Part shown: positions 42,489-50,585 of the stretch, in pieces | How positions within the stretch are numbered: the stretch's first letter is position 1 | Layout of the letters: every line of letters begins with the position of its first letter | IMG/VR virus record: IMGVR_UViG_3300030329_005959 | Location: 1-64,000 of that record | Direction: 5' to 3' (one strand) | Source of the DNA: a virus | DNA length: 64,000 bases | The notes under the pieces: model-generated | Database searches by the model: none | The model's input: the letters and a program-made list of their open reading frames with translations, nothing else | Told to the model about the DNA's origin: nothing | Program-made: the position numbers and the translations under genes

Positions 42489-43178
42489 ATGAAGTCTATA
42501 GAAAACACTCTTTTTTTTATTCAAGCGAGGACTCAATCGACAAGAGTGCCTAACAAAATGTTAAGGCCGTTTGCTGATTCGAACTTATTTGAAATAGCTG
42601 TTAAAAAACTACTCAAGTCAGAGGTCATACCTAAAGATAATTTTTATTTATCTATAATGGATGAGGAGTTGATTAAAATAGCAGAAAAGTATAATGTAAA
42701 CTATTTTACGAGAAGCGAAGAGTCTACTCAAGAACCAGTTACTTTACCGAAAGTGTTTGAGTGGCACGACAAGCTACCGTTTACACACTATGTGAATGTA
42801 AACGCTTGCAATCCACTTCTTAAAATAGAAACCATAGACAGTTTTATCCAAAAATTTTTACAAACCAAATCAAGGGGACTGTTTGGTGTCTTTGAGAAAA
42901 AAACTTTTCTTTTTGGGTGTAATCACTCAATGTTAAATGAGTTTTATGGAGGCGAAAGACATTTATCCACACTGGAAACCAAGTTTGTGGAGACCTGTTA
43001 TGAGGCAGCTCATTCTTTGTATGCTGGTTGCGTAGAAGATATCAAAAAGCACATTTATATGGGCTCATTTACTAGCGAAAATGATCCTGAGTTCTTTATT
43101 CTTGATGAAAAAGAGTGTCTAGACATTGATTGGCCTTGGCAATTTGAAATGGCGGAAAAACTTTATTCAAATTCATGA
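42489..43178 (+). CDS. CMP-sugar / cytidylyltransferase-like protein (NeuA/SpsF type)
   Basis: 229 residues. IQARTQSTRVPNKML (about 11-25) is the nucleotide-binding signature of NeuA, KdsB and SpsF-type cytidylyltransferases. VNVNACNPLLKIETID near 104-119 is the second conserved stretch, and DIDWPWQFEMAE near the end resembles the metal-binding DxDxxxD region. It should activate the nonulosonic acid made by the NeuB homologue as a CMP-sugar. Gene ends 4 nt into the next. Confidence 0.75.
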   Translation: MKSIENTLFFIQARTQSTRVPNKMLRPFADSNLFEIAVKKLLKSEVIPKDNFYLSIMDEELIKIAEKYNVNYFTRSEESTQEPVTLPKVFEWHDKLPFTHYVNVNACNPLLKIETIDSFIQKFLQTKSRGLFGVFEKKTFLFGCNHSMLNEFYGGERHLSTLETKFVETCYEAAHSLYAGCVEDIKKHIYMGSFTSENDPEFFILDEKECLDIDWPWQFEMAEKLYSNS

Positions 43179-43984
43179 AAGCAGTAATAATTGGTGGAGG
43201 CTCCATTGGTCAGCGACATGCGGGGAACTTAAAAGGTTTGGGTGTTAATACTAGAATTGTAGATATTGATGAAATAGAAACCATAGACTCTATCTTAAAT
43301 AATGGCTTTGATTTTGGTTTGGTTTGCTCACCGAATCTATATCATATAGAACATTGCACAAAATTAGCGGAATATAACATTCCAACCTTCTGTGAAAAAC
43401 CTTTTTATTCTGACGTTGACGGAGTGGCTTCTCTTTTAAAAACTGTTGAAGAAAAAAAATTAATCACAATGGTAGCGGCGAACTTAAGATTCGCGGACGA
43501 GGTGAAATCTATTGATTCTACAGCTAGCTATATTAATGTCCACTTTGGCTATGACCTAAAAAAATGGAGACCAGATTCGGACCACTTGCTTTCTTATAGT
43601 GCCAATAAAGCTTTAGGTGGAGGCATTCTCCTAGACGCTATACACGAACTAGATTACCTTTATTTTAAATTTGGTAAAATACAAGACATTTTTTATAACA
43701 AAAGCAAGTTAACAAATATCACAAATGATACCGAAGATTTGGTTGTCGGGCGCATTTATTTCGAAAGCGGAACTATAGCTGATTTTTCTCTTAACTATCT
43801 CTCGGAGGATTATCAAAGATATTACGATATTTTAGAGGACGGCGTTTTAAAAAGAAAAAACATAAATATCAGCAACCAGATGTATATAGACGAAATGACT
43901 TATTTTATTGATTGCGTGGTATCAAATACCCAAGGTATGAATAGTTTTAATGAGGCAAACACACTGTTAACTACAATTATTTAA
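43175..43984 (+). CDS. Gfo/Idh/MocA-type oxidoreductase
   Basis: 269 residues, shorter than the usual 330-370. N-terminal Rossmann fold GGGSIGQRHAGNL (about 7-19), then CSPNLYHIEHC and CEKPFYSD (the conserved EKP) near 63-85. The C-terminal part has LSYSANKALGGGILLDAIHELDYL (about 138-161) with catalytic-type HELD. It probably reduces or oxidises a sugar intermediate with NAD(P). Located between cytidylyltransferase and methyltransferase in the island. Confidence 0.8.
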   Translation: MKAVIIGGGSIGQRHAGNLKGLGVNTRIVDIDEIETIDSILNNGFDFGLVCSPNLYHIEHCTKLAEYNIPTFCEKPFYSDVDGVASLLKTVEEKKLITMVAANLRFADEVKSIDSTASYINVHFGYDLKKWRPDSDHLLSYSANKALGGGILLDAIHELDYLYFKFGKIQDIFYNKSKLTNITNDTEDLVVGRIYFESGTIADFSLNYLSEDYQRYYDILEDGVLKRKNINISNQMYIDEMTYFIDCVVSNTQGMNSFNEANTLLTTII

Positions 43985-44809
43985 ATGGAAAATTGGGTCG
44001 AAAATAAAAAAGTGCATGATGCAGAATGGGGTATGCTCTATGCTTATTGTATGGCTAATGCTGCCAAATATACCAACATAAAAGAAGAGTGGGCGAATTT
44101 ATTCAGTTTTGAAATGGGGCACCCCCTTACCTTGAGATATATTTCAGAAGGTAAGCATAAGATTAACGGGAAGGAAGGATATTTTAAAAGCAAAAATAAA
44201 CATCTGCAAAACAGAATTGATAAATATATCACCCCAACGACTGATGCTATACTAGACTTAGGCGCTGGCTGGGGAAGGCACAGCATTCAGTTGGCCTTTA
44301 ATAATCCCGATTACAATATAATCTCGGGCGAACTATCAGATACAGGGAAGGCTATCCTAGAATATTTTATCGAAAAATATGATTTGTCTATCACAATCGT
44401 TGATTTTAATTGGCATGACCATAAATCTATAATTGATTTTTTGTCTCAGCAGTTTAGCTACGACGAAGGCAAAACTTGGTCTAACTTTAAAGAGATAATT
44501 ATTTTTACTAGCAATGCTATAGAGCAGATACCCAACATTAAGTTGGAATTCTTTACAGATTTATTGAGTTTGCCTATTAAAAAAATTAGCGCTATTCACA
44601 TCGAGCCTGTGAAGTTTCAATATGATAATGCTGATTTTCCCTTCTCCGAGGAAAATGCTCATTACAACCGAAACCTTAAAACGGTATTAGATAGTTTAGT
44701 ATCTTTGGGTCTTATTAAGATCAAAGATGTGATACCGCTCTATTGGGGGCACAGTTTAAATATAGCATCACAAAACAACACTCTAATAGAATGGGTAAAA
44801 CTTTTATAA
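43985..44809 (+). CDS. SAM-dependent methyltransferase
   Basis: 274 residues. ILDLGAGWGRHSIQL (about 94-108) is a standard motif I, followed by an acidic end of strand 2 (ISGELSDTGK) and IIIFTSNAIEQIPN (motif-IV-like). The N-terminal 85 residues are a helical cap. A methyltransferase with a HIEPVKFQYD segment near the end suggests a small substrate. The last 19 nt overlap the neuB-like gene. Confidence 0.65.
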   Translation: MENWVENKKVHDAEWGMLYAYCMANAAKYTNIKEEWANLFSFEMGHPLTLRYISEGKHKINGKEGYFKSKNKHLQNRIDKYITPTTDAILDLGAGWGRHSIQLAFNNPDYNIISGELSDTGKAILEYFIEKYDLSITIVDFNWHDHKSIIDFLSQQFSYDEGKTWSNFKEIIIFTSNAIEQIPNIKLEFFTDLLSLPIKKISAIHIEPVKFQYDNADFPFSEENAHYNRNLKTVLDSLVSLGLIKIKDVIPLYWGHSLNIASQNNTLIEWVKLL

Positions 44810-45786
44810 TAGCTGAAGCAGGGGCAAATCACAATAGAAATTTTGACCAAGCGCTTTCTTTAATAGATGTAGCAAAAGAATCAGGGGCAACTGCGGTAAA
44901 GTTCCAAACTTATTCTTCAGAAACCCTCTATGCAGCAAGCACCCCAGATTTTGCGGGTTACAAAAACATAAGCAAACTAATAAAAGATATAGAGCTTCCC
45001 AGATCTTGGCAAAAAGATCTGAAGGATTACTGTGATGAGAGTGGGATTGAGTTTATGTCTACGCCTTTTGACGAGAAAGCTGTAGAAGAGCTTGTTGATT
45101 TAGGGGTTAAAAGACTTAAAATCTCAGGCTTTGAATCTACAGATCCTCGCTTTGTAAAATTAGTGGCGTCTACGGGTTTGCCAATTATAATGAGCATTGG
45201 AATAGGGTTTGACCTTAAATACGTAGAGTCTTTTTTAGAAATTTTTTCAGCGTATAACAATCACCTAACATTACTACACTGTAACAACGCTTACCCCACC
45301 CCCATGCAAGATGCAAACCTGCGGCAGATGGGGGTTTTATCGACGTATAAAGGTGTTGACGCAGTAGGTTTTTCTGACCATACAATTTCGACCCTAACCC
45401 CTTCTTGGGCGGTTGCTTTAGGAGCAACTGTTATTGAAAAACATTTTACTATAAGCCGCAAACTACGAGGACCAGACCACCCTTTTGCTCTTGAGCCTCT
45501 TGAACTTAAAGAAATGGTGGACAACATCCACTTGGCTGAACTAGCAATTAAAAACAAAGGTTCTGGCTTTACAAAATCTGAGAGGCCGTTTTCTAAAGCA
45601 ATGAGATCGGTGGTCTCTCTAGGGTCTATAAAAAAAGGAGAGGTTTTAACAGTTACTAACACTACTACCAAAAGGCCGTTTTTGGAGAATTCGGTTCCTG
45701 CATTTGATTATTTTAAGGTATTAGGTAAAATAGTTACAGAAGATATAGAAGACGACCAAATCTTAAACAAAAATCAAATCAAATGA
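44791..45786 (+). CDS. neuB: Nonulosonic acid synthase (NeuB/PseI/LegI family)
   Basis: 331 residues from ATG 44791; an earlier in-frame start is rejected because the family begins with TFIIAEAGANHN. TIM-barrel motifs in order: FQTYSSE, MSTPFDE, LKISGFEST, LLHCNNAYPTP, VGFSDHT and GPDHPFALEP. A SAF domain follows (RSVVSLGSIKKGEVLT, about 267-282). The enzyme condenses phosphoenolpyruvate with a six-carbon amino sugar to form a nine-carbon acid. GPDHPFALEP is nearer NeuB/LegI than PseI sequences, by eye. Confidence 0.88.
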   Translation: MGKTFIIAEAGANHNRNFDQALSLIDVAKESGATAVKFQTYSSETLYAASTPDFAGYKNISKLIKDIELPRSWQKDLKDYCDESGIEFMSTPFDEKAVEELVDLGVKRLKISGFESTDPRFVKLVASTGLPIIMSIGIGFDLKYVESFLEIFSAYNNHLTLLHCNNAYPTPMQDANLRQMGVLSTYKGVDAVGFSDHTISTLTPSWAVALGATVIEKHFTISRKLRGPDHPFALEPLELKEMVDNIHLAELAIKNKGSGFTKSERPFSKAMRSVVSLGSIKKGEVLTVTNTTTKRPFLENSVPAFDYFKVLGKIVTEDIEDDQILNKNQIK

Positions 45787-46610
45787 GCGACTTACAAAAA
45801 AGAATTGTAGAAGAATTAAAAGAAGACGGGATTTCTATCACTCATGTAGACGAATTATTTGGAGATACCTCTCGAAACTATTTTTCTAATTCTTTGTTGT
45901 ATTTTAATGAATTTCTATCCTCTCCACACATTAAAGAAAGATGTGATAGGATATCTTCAGGAAATCCCATCCAAGACAAGAATAAATGGTTTGAGGTAAC
46001 GGTTTATGAGTATTTGAACAGGGGCCTGAGTCTGGATGACGGAGATGTAATAAGAATGAACTTGTCTCCCGAAATTCTTTCTATCGCGGAAGCTTTTTAC
46101 GGGACTCTCCCTAAAGTTAGGAACATTCTTACTTGGGTTCACCCACAAAACCCCTCTACATCAGAAATTGGATCGCAGCGTTGGCACCGAGACAAAGAAG
46201 ATGAATCCATTTTAAAAGTTTTTATTTTATTTTCTGAAGTTGGCCCTAAAAACGGTCCCACGCAATTTATCAAGAAGTCGCAAGCGGGTGGAAAATATCA
46301 AGATATTTCATCTTTAGGAGGCGACGGATATGGGGGGTTAAACTATGAAATTCCAGAGGGAGAGCTTGTCTCTTGTGAGGGGACGGTAGGGACAATAATT
46401 TTTATGAACAACAATGGGGTTCATAAAGGAGGGTTGGTAAAAGACGGTATCAGAAGCCTAACTCACGCTTGTTTTCTAAAGCCTACAGCTCCCTTTCTCA
46501 ATAATGGAGTGTTGCCCTGTTTTGAATATGATTCCCAAGTTAATCTTTTAGACAGAGAGGGTGAGTCCTATCAAAATTTAAGCGATACCCAAAAATTTGT
46601 TCTCTCATGA
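45783..46610 (+). CDS. Phytanoyl-CoA dioxygenase-like Fe(II)/2OG oxygenase
   Basis: 275 residues with the PhyH-type iron site: H and D in QRWHRDKED (about 136-144) and distal H in GVHKGGLV, followed by a GIRSLTHACF segment with the 2-oxoglutarate Arg. Substrate unknown; a hydroxylation of the sugar or its acyl group is plausible in this island. ATGA-type overlaps join it to the genes on both sides. Confidence 0.7.
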   Translation: MSDLQKRIVEELKEDGISITHVDELFGDTSRNYFSNSLLYFNEFLSSPHIKERCDRISSGNPIQDKNKWFEVTVYEYLNRGLSLDDGDVIRMNLSPEILSIAEAFYGTLPKVRNILTWVHPQNPSTSEIGSQRWHRDKEDESILKVFILFSEVGPKNGPTQFIKKSQAGGKYQDISSLGGDGYGGLNYEIPEGELVSCEGTVGTIIFMNNNGVHKGGLVKDGIRSLTHACFLKPTAPFLNNGVLPCFEYDSQVNLLDREGESYQNLSDTQKFVLS

Positions 46611-47269
46611 CCGCTTTGGTAATATCGCAAGATAGACCTTGGACTCGCCAACTAATTAATAGTCTGGATAACGAGGAACATGAGATTTTTTATTCTTCTT
46701 TAATATCTCAGGAGTTAATTGAAAATATCGGCCCTGATTGGATATTTTTCTTTCACTGGTCCGAAATTGTTCCTAAAACTATATACAAAAATTATAAGTG
46801 TTGCGTAATCCACACTGGCAATTTACCTAAGGCGAGAGGAGGAAGTCCTCTGCAAAATCAAATATTAGAGGGCGTGACCGACACCCAAGTAAATATTATT
46901 GAAATGTCAGGTGAGATAGATGCTGGCGGGATATATTGCTCTGCTCCTATTTCTTTACAAGGGAGTATTACTGATATATGGCTTTCAATAGCTGATGTAA
47001 CCTCTAATTTAATAAACTTTTGTATGTCTGCAAACCCGAAAGCGGCTCCACAAAGGGGGAAGTCCCAAACATATAAACGCATTAAAAATAATAGTGTTAA
47101 CTTTAATATTGAAAAGCCACTTTCCTTCGTTTATGATCAGATTAGAATGGTGGATGATGATTTTTATCCTAAATGCCATTTGGACATCAATGGTTTTAGG
47201 TTAGAGTTTAGCAGGGCAAAACTGAAAACAGATAAAATTTTAGCCGATGTTACAATTACCAAAAAATAG
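46607..47269 (+). CDS. Sugar N-formyltransferase-like protein
   Basis: 220 residues. CVIHTGNLPKARGGSPLQNQIL (about 66-87) matches the catalytic segment of methionyl-tRNA/sugar formyltransferases, and IDAGGIYC supplies the Asp. The canonical Asn two residues before the catalytic His reads as Val, as in a formyltransferase subfamily I recall from sugar islands. Size equals a single catalytic domain. It should transfer formyl from N10-formyl-THF to an amino sugar. It overlaps the deacetylase gene by 23 nt. Confidence 0.65.
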   Translation: MTALVISQDRPWTRQLINSLDNEEHEIFYSSLISQELIENIGPDWIFFFHWSEIVPKTIYKNYKCCVIHTGNLPKARGGSPLQNQILEGVTDTQVNIIEMSGEIDAGGIYCSAPISLQGSITDIWLSIADVTSNLINFCMSANPKAAPQRGKSQTYKRIKNNSVNFNIEKPLSFVYDQIRMVDDDFYPKCHLDINGFRLEFSRAKLKTDKILADVTITKK

Positions 47270-47912
47270 CGACATATTAATTTTAGCTGCTCATCCCGAT
47301 GATGAAACATTAGGGTGTGGCGCTACTGCGGCTAAACTCTCAGAGGAAGGTCACAATATCCACTTAATGACATTCACTGACGGGGTTGATGCCAGAGACG
47401 AAAAAGGAAAGGAAAACAGAAACAACAGGCTGGGCCGTATCTCCGAGATACTAGGAATTAATTCGTTTAATCATGGAGATTTTCCCGATAACAGCATGGA
47501 CGTTGTTCCCTTGTTAAAACTTTGCAAATACATAGAAAATCACTGTCCTTTTGCACCTGATTTAATTTTTACCCACCACCCCGATTGTCTTAATATAGAT
47601 CATGAAATGGTTTACCGAGCCACTTTAACCGCCTTTAGGCCGCAGTTTGGGTTAAGACAAACAATTTTGTCTTATTTTGTCCCGTCTTCAACCGATTACA
47701 ATCCTCAGGCTAACTTTAACGGGAATGTCTATGTTGACATCAAAGGCTATGTGGATAAAAAGCTAAAAGCGTTATCGGTTTATGACGAAGAGATGAGAGA
47801 ACACCCTCACAGCAGAAGCTACACTAATGTAAAAAATTTGTCTTCTACATGGGGAAGCGAAGTCGGCTTAGAGTCTGCTGAGAAATTTCAACTAATAAGA
47901 TCTGTTTCTTAA
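47247..47912 (+). CDS. PIG-L (LmbE-like) sugar deacetylase
   Basis: 221 residues. The zinc site AHPDDE (about 14-19) and the second ligand in THHPDCLNIDH (about 111-121) are clear. The family removes N-acetyl from sugars such as GlcNAc. Coupled by overlap to the formyltransferase, the pair could replace an N-acetyl by N-formyl on the nonulosonic acid precursor. Start at ATG 47247; no later Met precedes the zinc motif. Confidence 0.85.
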   Translation: MLQLPKNSDILILAAHPDDETLGCGATAAKLSEEGHNIHLMTFTDGVDARDEKGKENRNNRLGRISEILGINSFNHGDFPDNSMDVVPLLKLCKYIENHCPFAPDLIFTHHPDCLNIDHEMVYRATLTAFRPQFGLRQTILSYFVPSSTDYNPQANFNGNVYVDIKGYVDKKLKALSVYDEEMREHPHSRSYTNVKNLSSTWGSEVGLESAEKFQLIRSVS

Positions 47913-47913
47913 A

Positions 47914-48444
47914 ATGATAGAAGGCAAGAAAGTAAATTTAACTAAAGTTGACAGAGAGAATATCGAACAACTTAGGGAATGGAGAAACAACCCGTTGTTG
48001 AGAAAATATTTTAGAGAACACCGAGAGATCAACAAAGATAATCAATCTTGTTGGTATGAAAGCAAGGTGTTGGGAGATCCTAATCAATATAACTTTGAAA
48101 TAAGGGCCAACAAAAACTCTGAACTAATCGGGCATTGCGGCCTTTATTATATTAATTGGATTAGCAGGACTGCTGAGTTTGGCATTTATATTGGAGATAG
48201 AGCCTATAGAAATGGAGGTTATGGTTCGGACACCCTTAGAACTTTAATTGGTTATGGATTTAAAGATTTAAATTTAAATAGAATTTGGTGCGAAGTTTAC
48301 GACAACAATAAATCCATTGAAGTATATAAGCATATTGGCTTTAAATACGAGGGCACATTAAGACAAAACTATTACAACGAAGGCCGCTATTGGGATGCTC
48401 ATGTTCTCGGTATGCTGAAAAGTGAATATGAATCAATCTCTTAA
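47914..48444 (+). CDS. GNAT N-acetyltransferase (PseH/RimJ-like)
   Basis: 176 residues. Features of the GNAT fold in order: LREWRNNPLLRKYF (about 17-30), GHCGLYYINWISRTAEFGIYIGD, the acetyl-CoA loop RNGGYGSDTLR (about 101-111), and a terminal IGFKYEGTLRQNYYNEGRYWDAHVLGML segment typical of RimJ/PseH. PseH acetylates the 4-amino sugar in pseudaminic acid synthesis, a role that fits here. Next gene overlaps by 17 nt. Confidence 0.8.
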   Translation: MIEGKKVNLTKVDRENIEQLREWRNNPLLRKYFREHREINKDNQSCWYESKVLGDPNQYNFEIRANKNSELIGHCGLYYINWISRTAEFGIYIGDRAYRNGGYGSDTLRTLIGYGFKDLNLNRIWCEVYDNNKSIEVYKHIGFKYEGTLRQNYYNEGRYWDAHVLGMLKSEYESIS

Positions 48445-49195
48445 AGACAGCAAAGTATTAATTGTAGGGACTTCCAGTTCGGTAGCCCAATACGATAAAA
48501 AATTCCTCCAAGAAAAACGAGAAAACGGATATAAGATATTATCTTATTCTGGCAACTCTCTTATTTATTTATACGACATTGGATTTAAGCCTGATTTTTT
48601 CATTTTTTTCGACCCTTTTGCCTATACTATTGGAATAGGAAATATGGGGGAGCGATGCAAAGATTGGCTAAAGGAAACGACATATATAGGGTATGAAAAC
48701 AGCTCCTTTGAGTCTTTGTTGGCTACTAATAAATTCTTAAACGGAAGCGAAAGTTTTGGATTCACTGATTTTTTAAGAAACGACTCTTTGGTTAACCTCT
48801 ATAAAGACAATCCTCCTTCAGAAATCTTTAAAGAGTGTTTGTGTGAAAATCCCACAACCGTAAATTTTGATCAGATAGAAAATTTAAACTTGTCAGACAG
48901 GCTTTACATGATAAGAAACTATGGTAATGAATTAGACAAATTTACCTATTATCTTCTGCCAGTAATTTTTAATTTCTTCAAAAACCTTTCGACTTTAGAG
49001 TGTTTGGGTTTTGGGACATTTGGGTTCGACCGATACAGGGGAACATCAGGGTCTTATTCCGAATATGTAAGAGCATATGATCAAATCTTACCTCATTTGA
49101 ATAATGTCAAAATAAACCAAAATGTTGACATTAAATTAGAGGATGATAGTTATTTCAAAAAAGTCGAAACTCTCTTTTCTAAAGATATTTCATGA
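48428..49195 (+). CDS. Maf/DUF115-like protein, stand-alone
   Basis: 255 residues from ATG 48428 (GTG 48422 possible). KVLIVGTSSSVAQYDKKFL (about 8-26) parallels VLVSCGPSITEQDEEKL in the C-terminal half of the 37639 gene, and GFKPDFFIFFDPFAY resembles the SxDPxxxE-type core of DUF115 proteins. A second copy of this domain suggests a transferase or donor-binding partner. It overlaps the GDP-mannose dehydratase by 4 nt. Confidence 0.45.
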   Translation: MNQSLKDSKVLIVGTSSSVAQYDKKFLQEKRENGYKILSYSGNSLIYLYDIGFKPDFFIFFDPFAYTIGIGNMGERCKDWLKETTYIGYENSSFESLLATNKFLNGSESFGFTDFLRNDSLVNLYKDNPPSEIFKECLCENPTTVNFDQIENLNLSDRLYMIRNYGNELDKFTYYLLPVIFNFFKNLSTLECLGFGTFGFDRYRGTSGSYSEYVRAYDQILPHLNNVKINQNVDIKLEDDSYFKKVETLFSKDIS

Positions 49196-50238
49196 AAAAA
49201 ATAATTATAACAGGGGTGACAGGTCAAGATGGTAGCCATATGGCAGACTATTTACTCCAGAATACAGAGCACACCGTCATTGGTGGAGTAAGAAGGTTAA
49301 GTGTTGAAAACCACAAGAACATCAAGCATTTAGAAAAAAACCCTCGTTTTTATCTTATTGATTTAGATGTAACGGATGCTCATAACACTGATAATGTAAT
49401 TTCTAGGGAAAAACCCGATTATTTTATTAATTTTGCTGCGAATTCTTTTGTGGGCAGCAGTTGGGATATGCCTGTAAATCACATGCAGACTAATTGCATG
49501 GCGGTTCTCTACCAGTTAGAAGCGCTTCGAAAGCATACCCCTCACTGCCGTTATTACAACGCAGGTAGCTCTGAGGAGTTTGGGAACGTTGTGACGACTC
49601 CGCAAGCAGAAGATCATCCCTTGCGCCCCAGAAGCCCATATGGAGCCTCTAAATGCGCTGCCCGACATTTGGTAAAAGTTTACCGAGACTCTTACAAACT
49701 TTACGCGGTTCAGGGTTGGTTATTTAATCACGAAGGTGTTCGCAGAGGGGAAGAATTTGTTACTAGGAAGATCACAAAAAATGTCGCCAAAATTTTAGCA
49801 CAATATGAAACGGGCAAAGTTGTGGTCCCGATGCAATTAGGCAATTTAGACGCGAAGAGGGACTGGAGCGATGCGGAAGATTTTATTAGAGGCGTCTGGT
49901 TGATGTTAAATCAAGATAGAGAAAACCCGAAGGACTACGTTCTTTCCTCTAATGAAACACACACTATAAGAGAATTTATTGAGGAAGCTTTTAATTTTGT
50001 AGGTTTCCACAGAAACGCTTGTGAATGGAAAGGGGAAGGTCTTGAAGAAAAATACATGCACGGTCGAGATTGTTTTGTGGAAATTAATTCAGATTTTTAT
50101 AGGCCAGCAGAGGTTGACTTGCTTTTGGGCGACTCAACAAAAGCGCGTGATGAGCTTGGGTGGAAACCAAAAACCACATTTATCCAGCTTATCAAAAAAA
50201 TGGTTGACAAGGATGTGGCGTCAGTTATTACTGGGTAG
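49192..50238 (+). CDS. gmd: GDP-mannose 4,6-dehydratase
   Basis: 348 residues, near normal length. VTGQDGSHMADYLL (about 9-22) is the NADP site; NAGSSEEFG (about 124-132) and YGASKCAARHLV (about 150-161) form the Thr/Ser-Glu-Tyr-Lys catalytic set; NHEGVRRGEEFVTRKIT is diagnostic of Gmd. The product, GDP-4-keto-6-deoxymannose, leads to fucose, rhamnose or perosamine. No second enzyme for those is in the window, so the host may finish the sugar. Last gene of the island. Confidence 0.9.
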   Translation: MKKIIITGVTGQDGSHMADYLLQNTEHTVIGGVRRLSVENHKNIKHLEKNPRFYLIDLDVTDAHNTDNVISREKPDYFINFAANSFVGSSWDMPVNHMQTNCMAVLYQLEALRKHTPHCRYYNAGSSEEFGNVVTTPQAEDHPLRPRSPYGASKCAARHLVKVYRDSYKLYAVQGWLFNHEGVRRGEEFVTRKITKNVAKILAQYETGKVVVPMQLGNLDAKRDWSDAEDFIRGVWLMLNQDRENPKDYVLSSNETHTIREFIEEAFNFVGFHRNACEWKGEGLEEKYMHGRDCFVEINSDFYRPAEVDLLLGDSTKARDELGWKPKTTFIQLIKKMVDKDVASVITG

Positions 50239-50585
50239 TGCCGAAGTCTAAAGGCCCGAATAAACGGGATATCATTTTTCGTCTTATAGAAGTTCCCGAC
50301 AAAGGGAGGCGACCATTTTTCGCGAGGGAAATGAAGTTGCTTAACGATCTTTGTGATCGCTATTCTTTGGAGTTTATGAATATTGTAAACTTTGGGAAAA
50401 AGTTTGATTCTCTGGCTTATCTTGTTAGCCCGAAACTTAAGAACTCTCTTGATGAAAAGTTTAGAGCCTTCAATTTTAAGGTTGATTTATCCAAGTATGA
50501 AACCTATGATATAGGGGAAAAAATAGGTGACGATGCGGTCATTTCACAAACCCCCAAAACAGTAAAAGATTTTTTAGATGAGTAA
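50238..50585 (+). CDS. Unknown 115-residue protein
   Basis: Starts at GTG 50238, sharing its G with the TAG stop of gmd, and ends 8 nt inside the recA-like gene. Basic N-terminus (MPKSKGPNKR), central FFAREMKLLNDLCDRYSLEFMN helix, acidic C-terminus ending VKDFLDE. No family recognised. Position at the junction between sugar and replication genes suggests a replication accessory role, by neighbourhood only. Confidence 0.5.
   Translation: MPKSKGPNKRDIIFRLIEVPDKGRRPFFAREMKLLNDLCDRYSLEFMNIVNFGKKFDSLAYLVSPKLKNSLDEKFRAFNFKVDLSKYETYDIGEKIGDDAVISQTPKTVKDFLDE

Noticed and set aside
47914-48444. Ribosomal protein acetyltransferase RimJ
   Set aside because: The fold is shared with RimJ, but the position inside a sugar pathway island makes a PseH-like sugar acetyltransferase the better reading.
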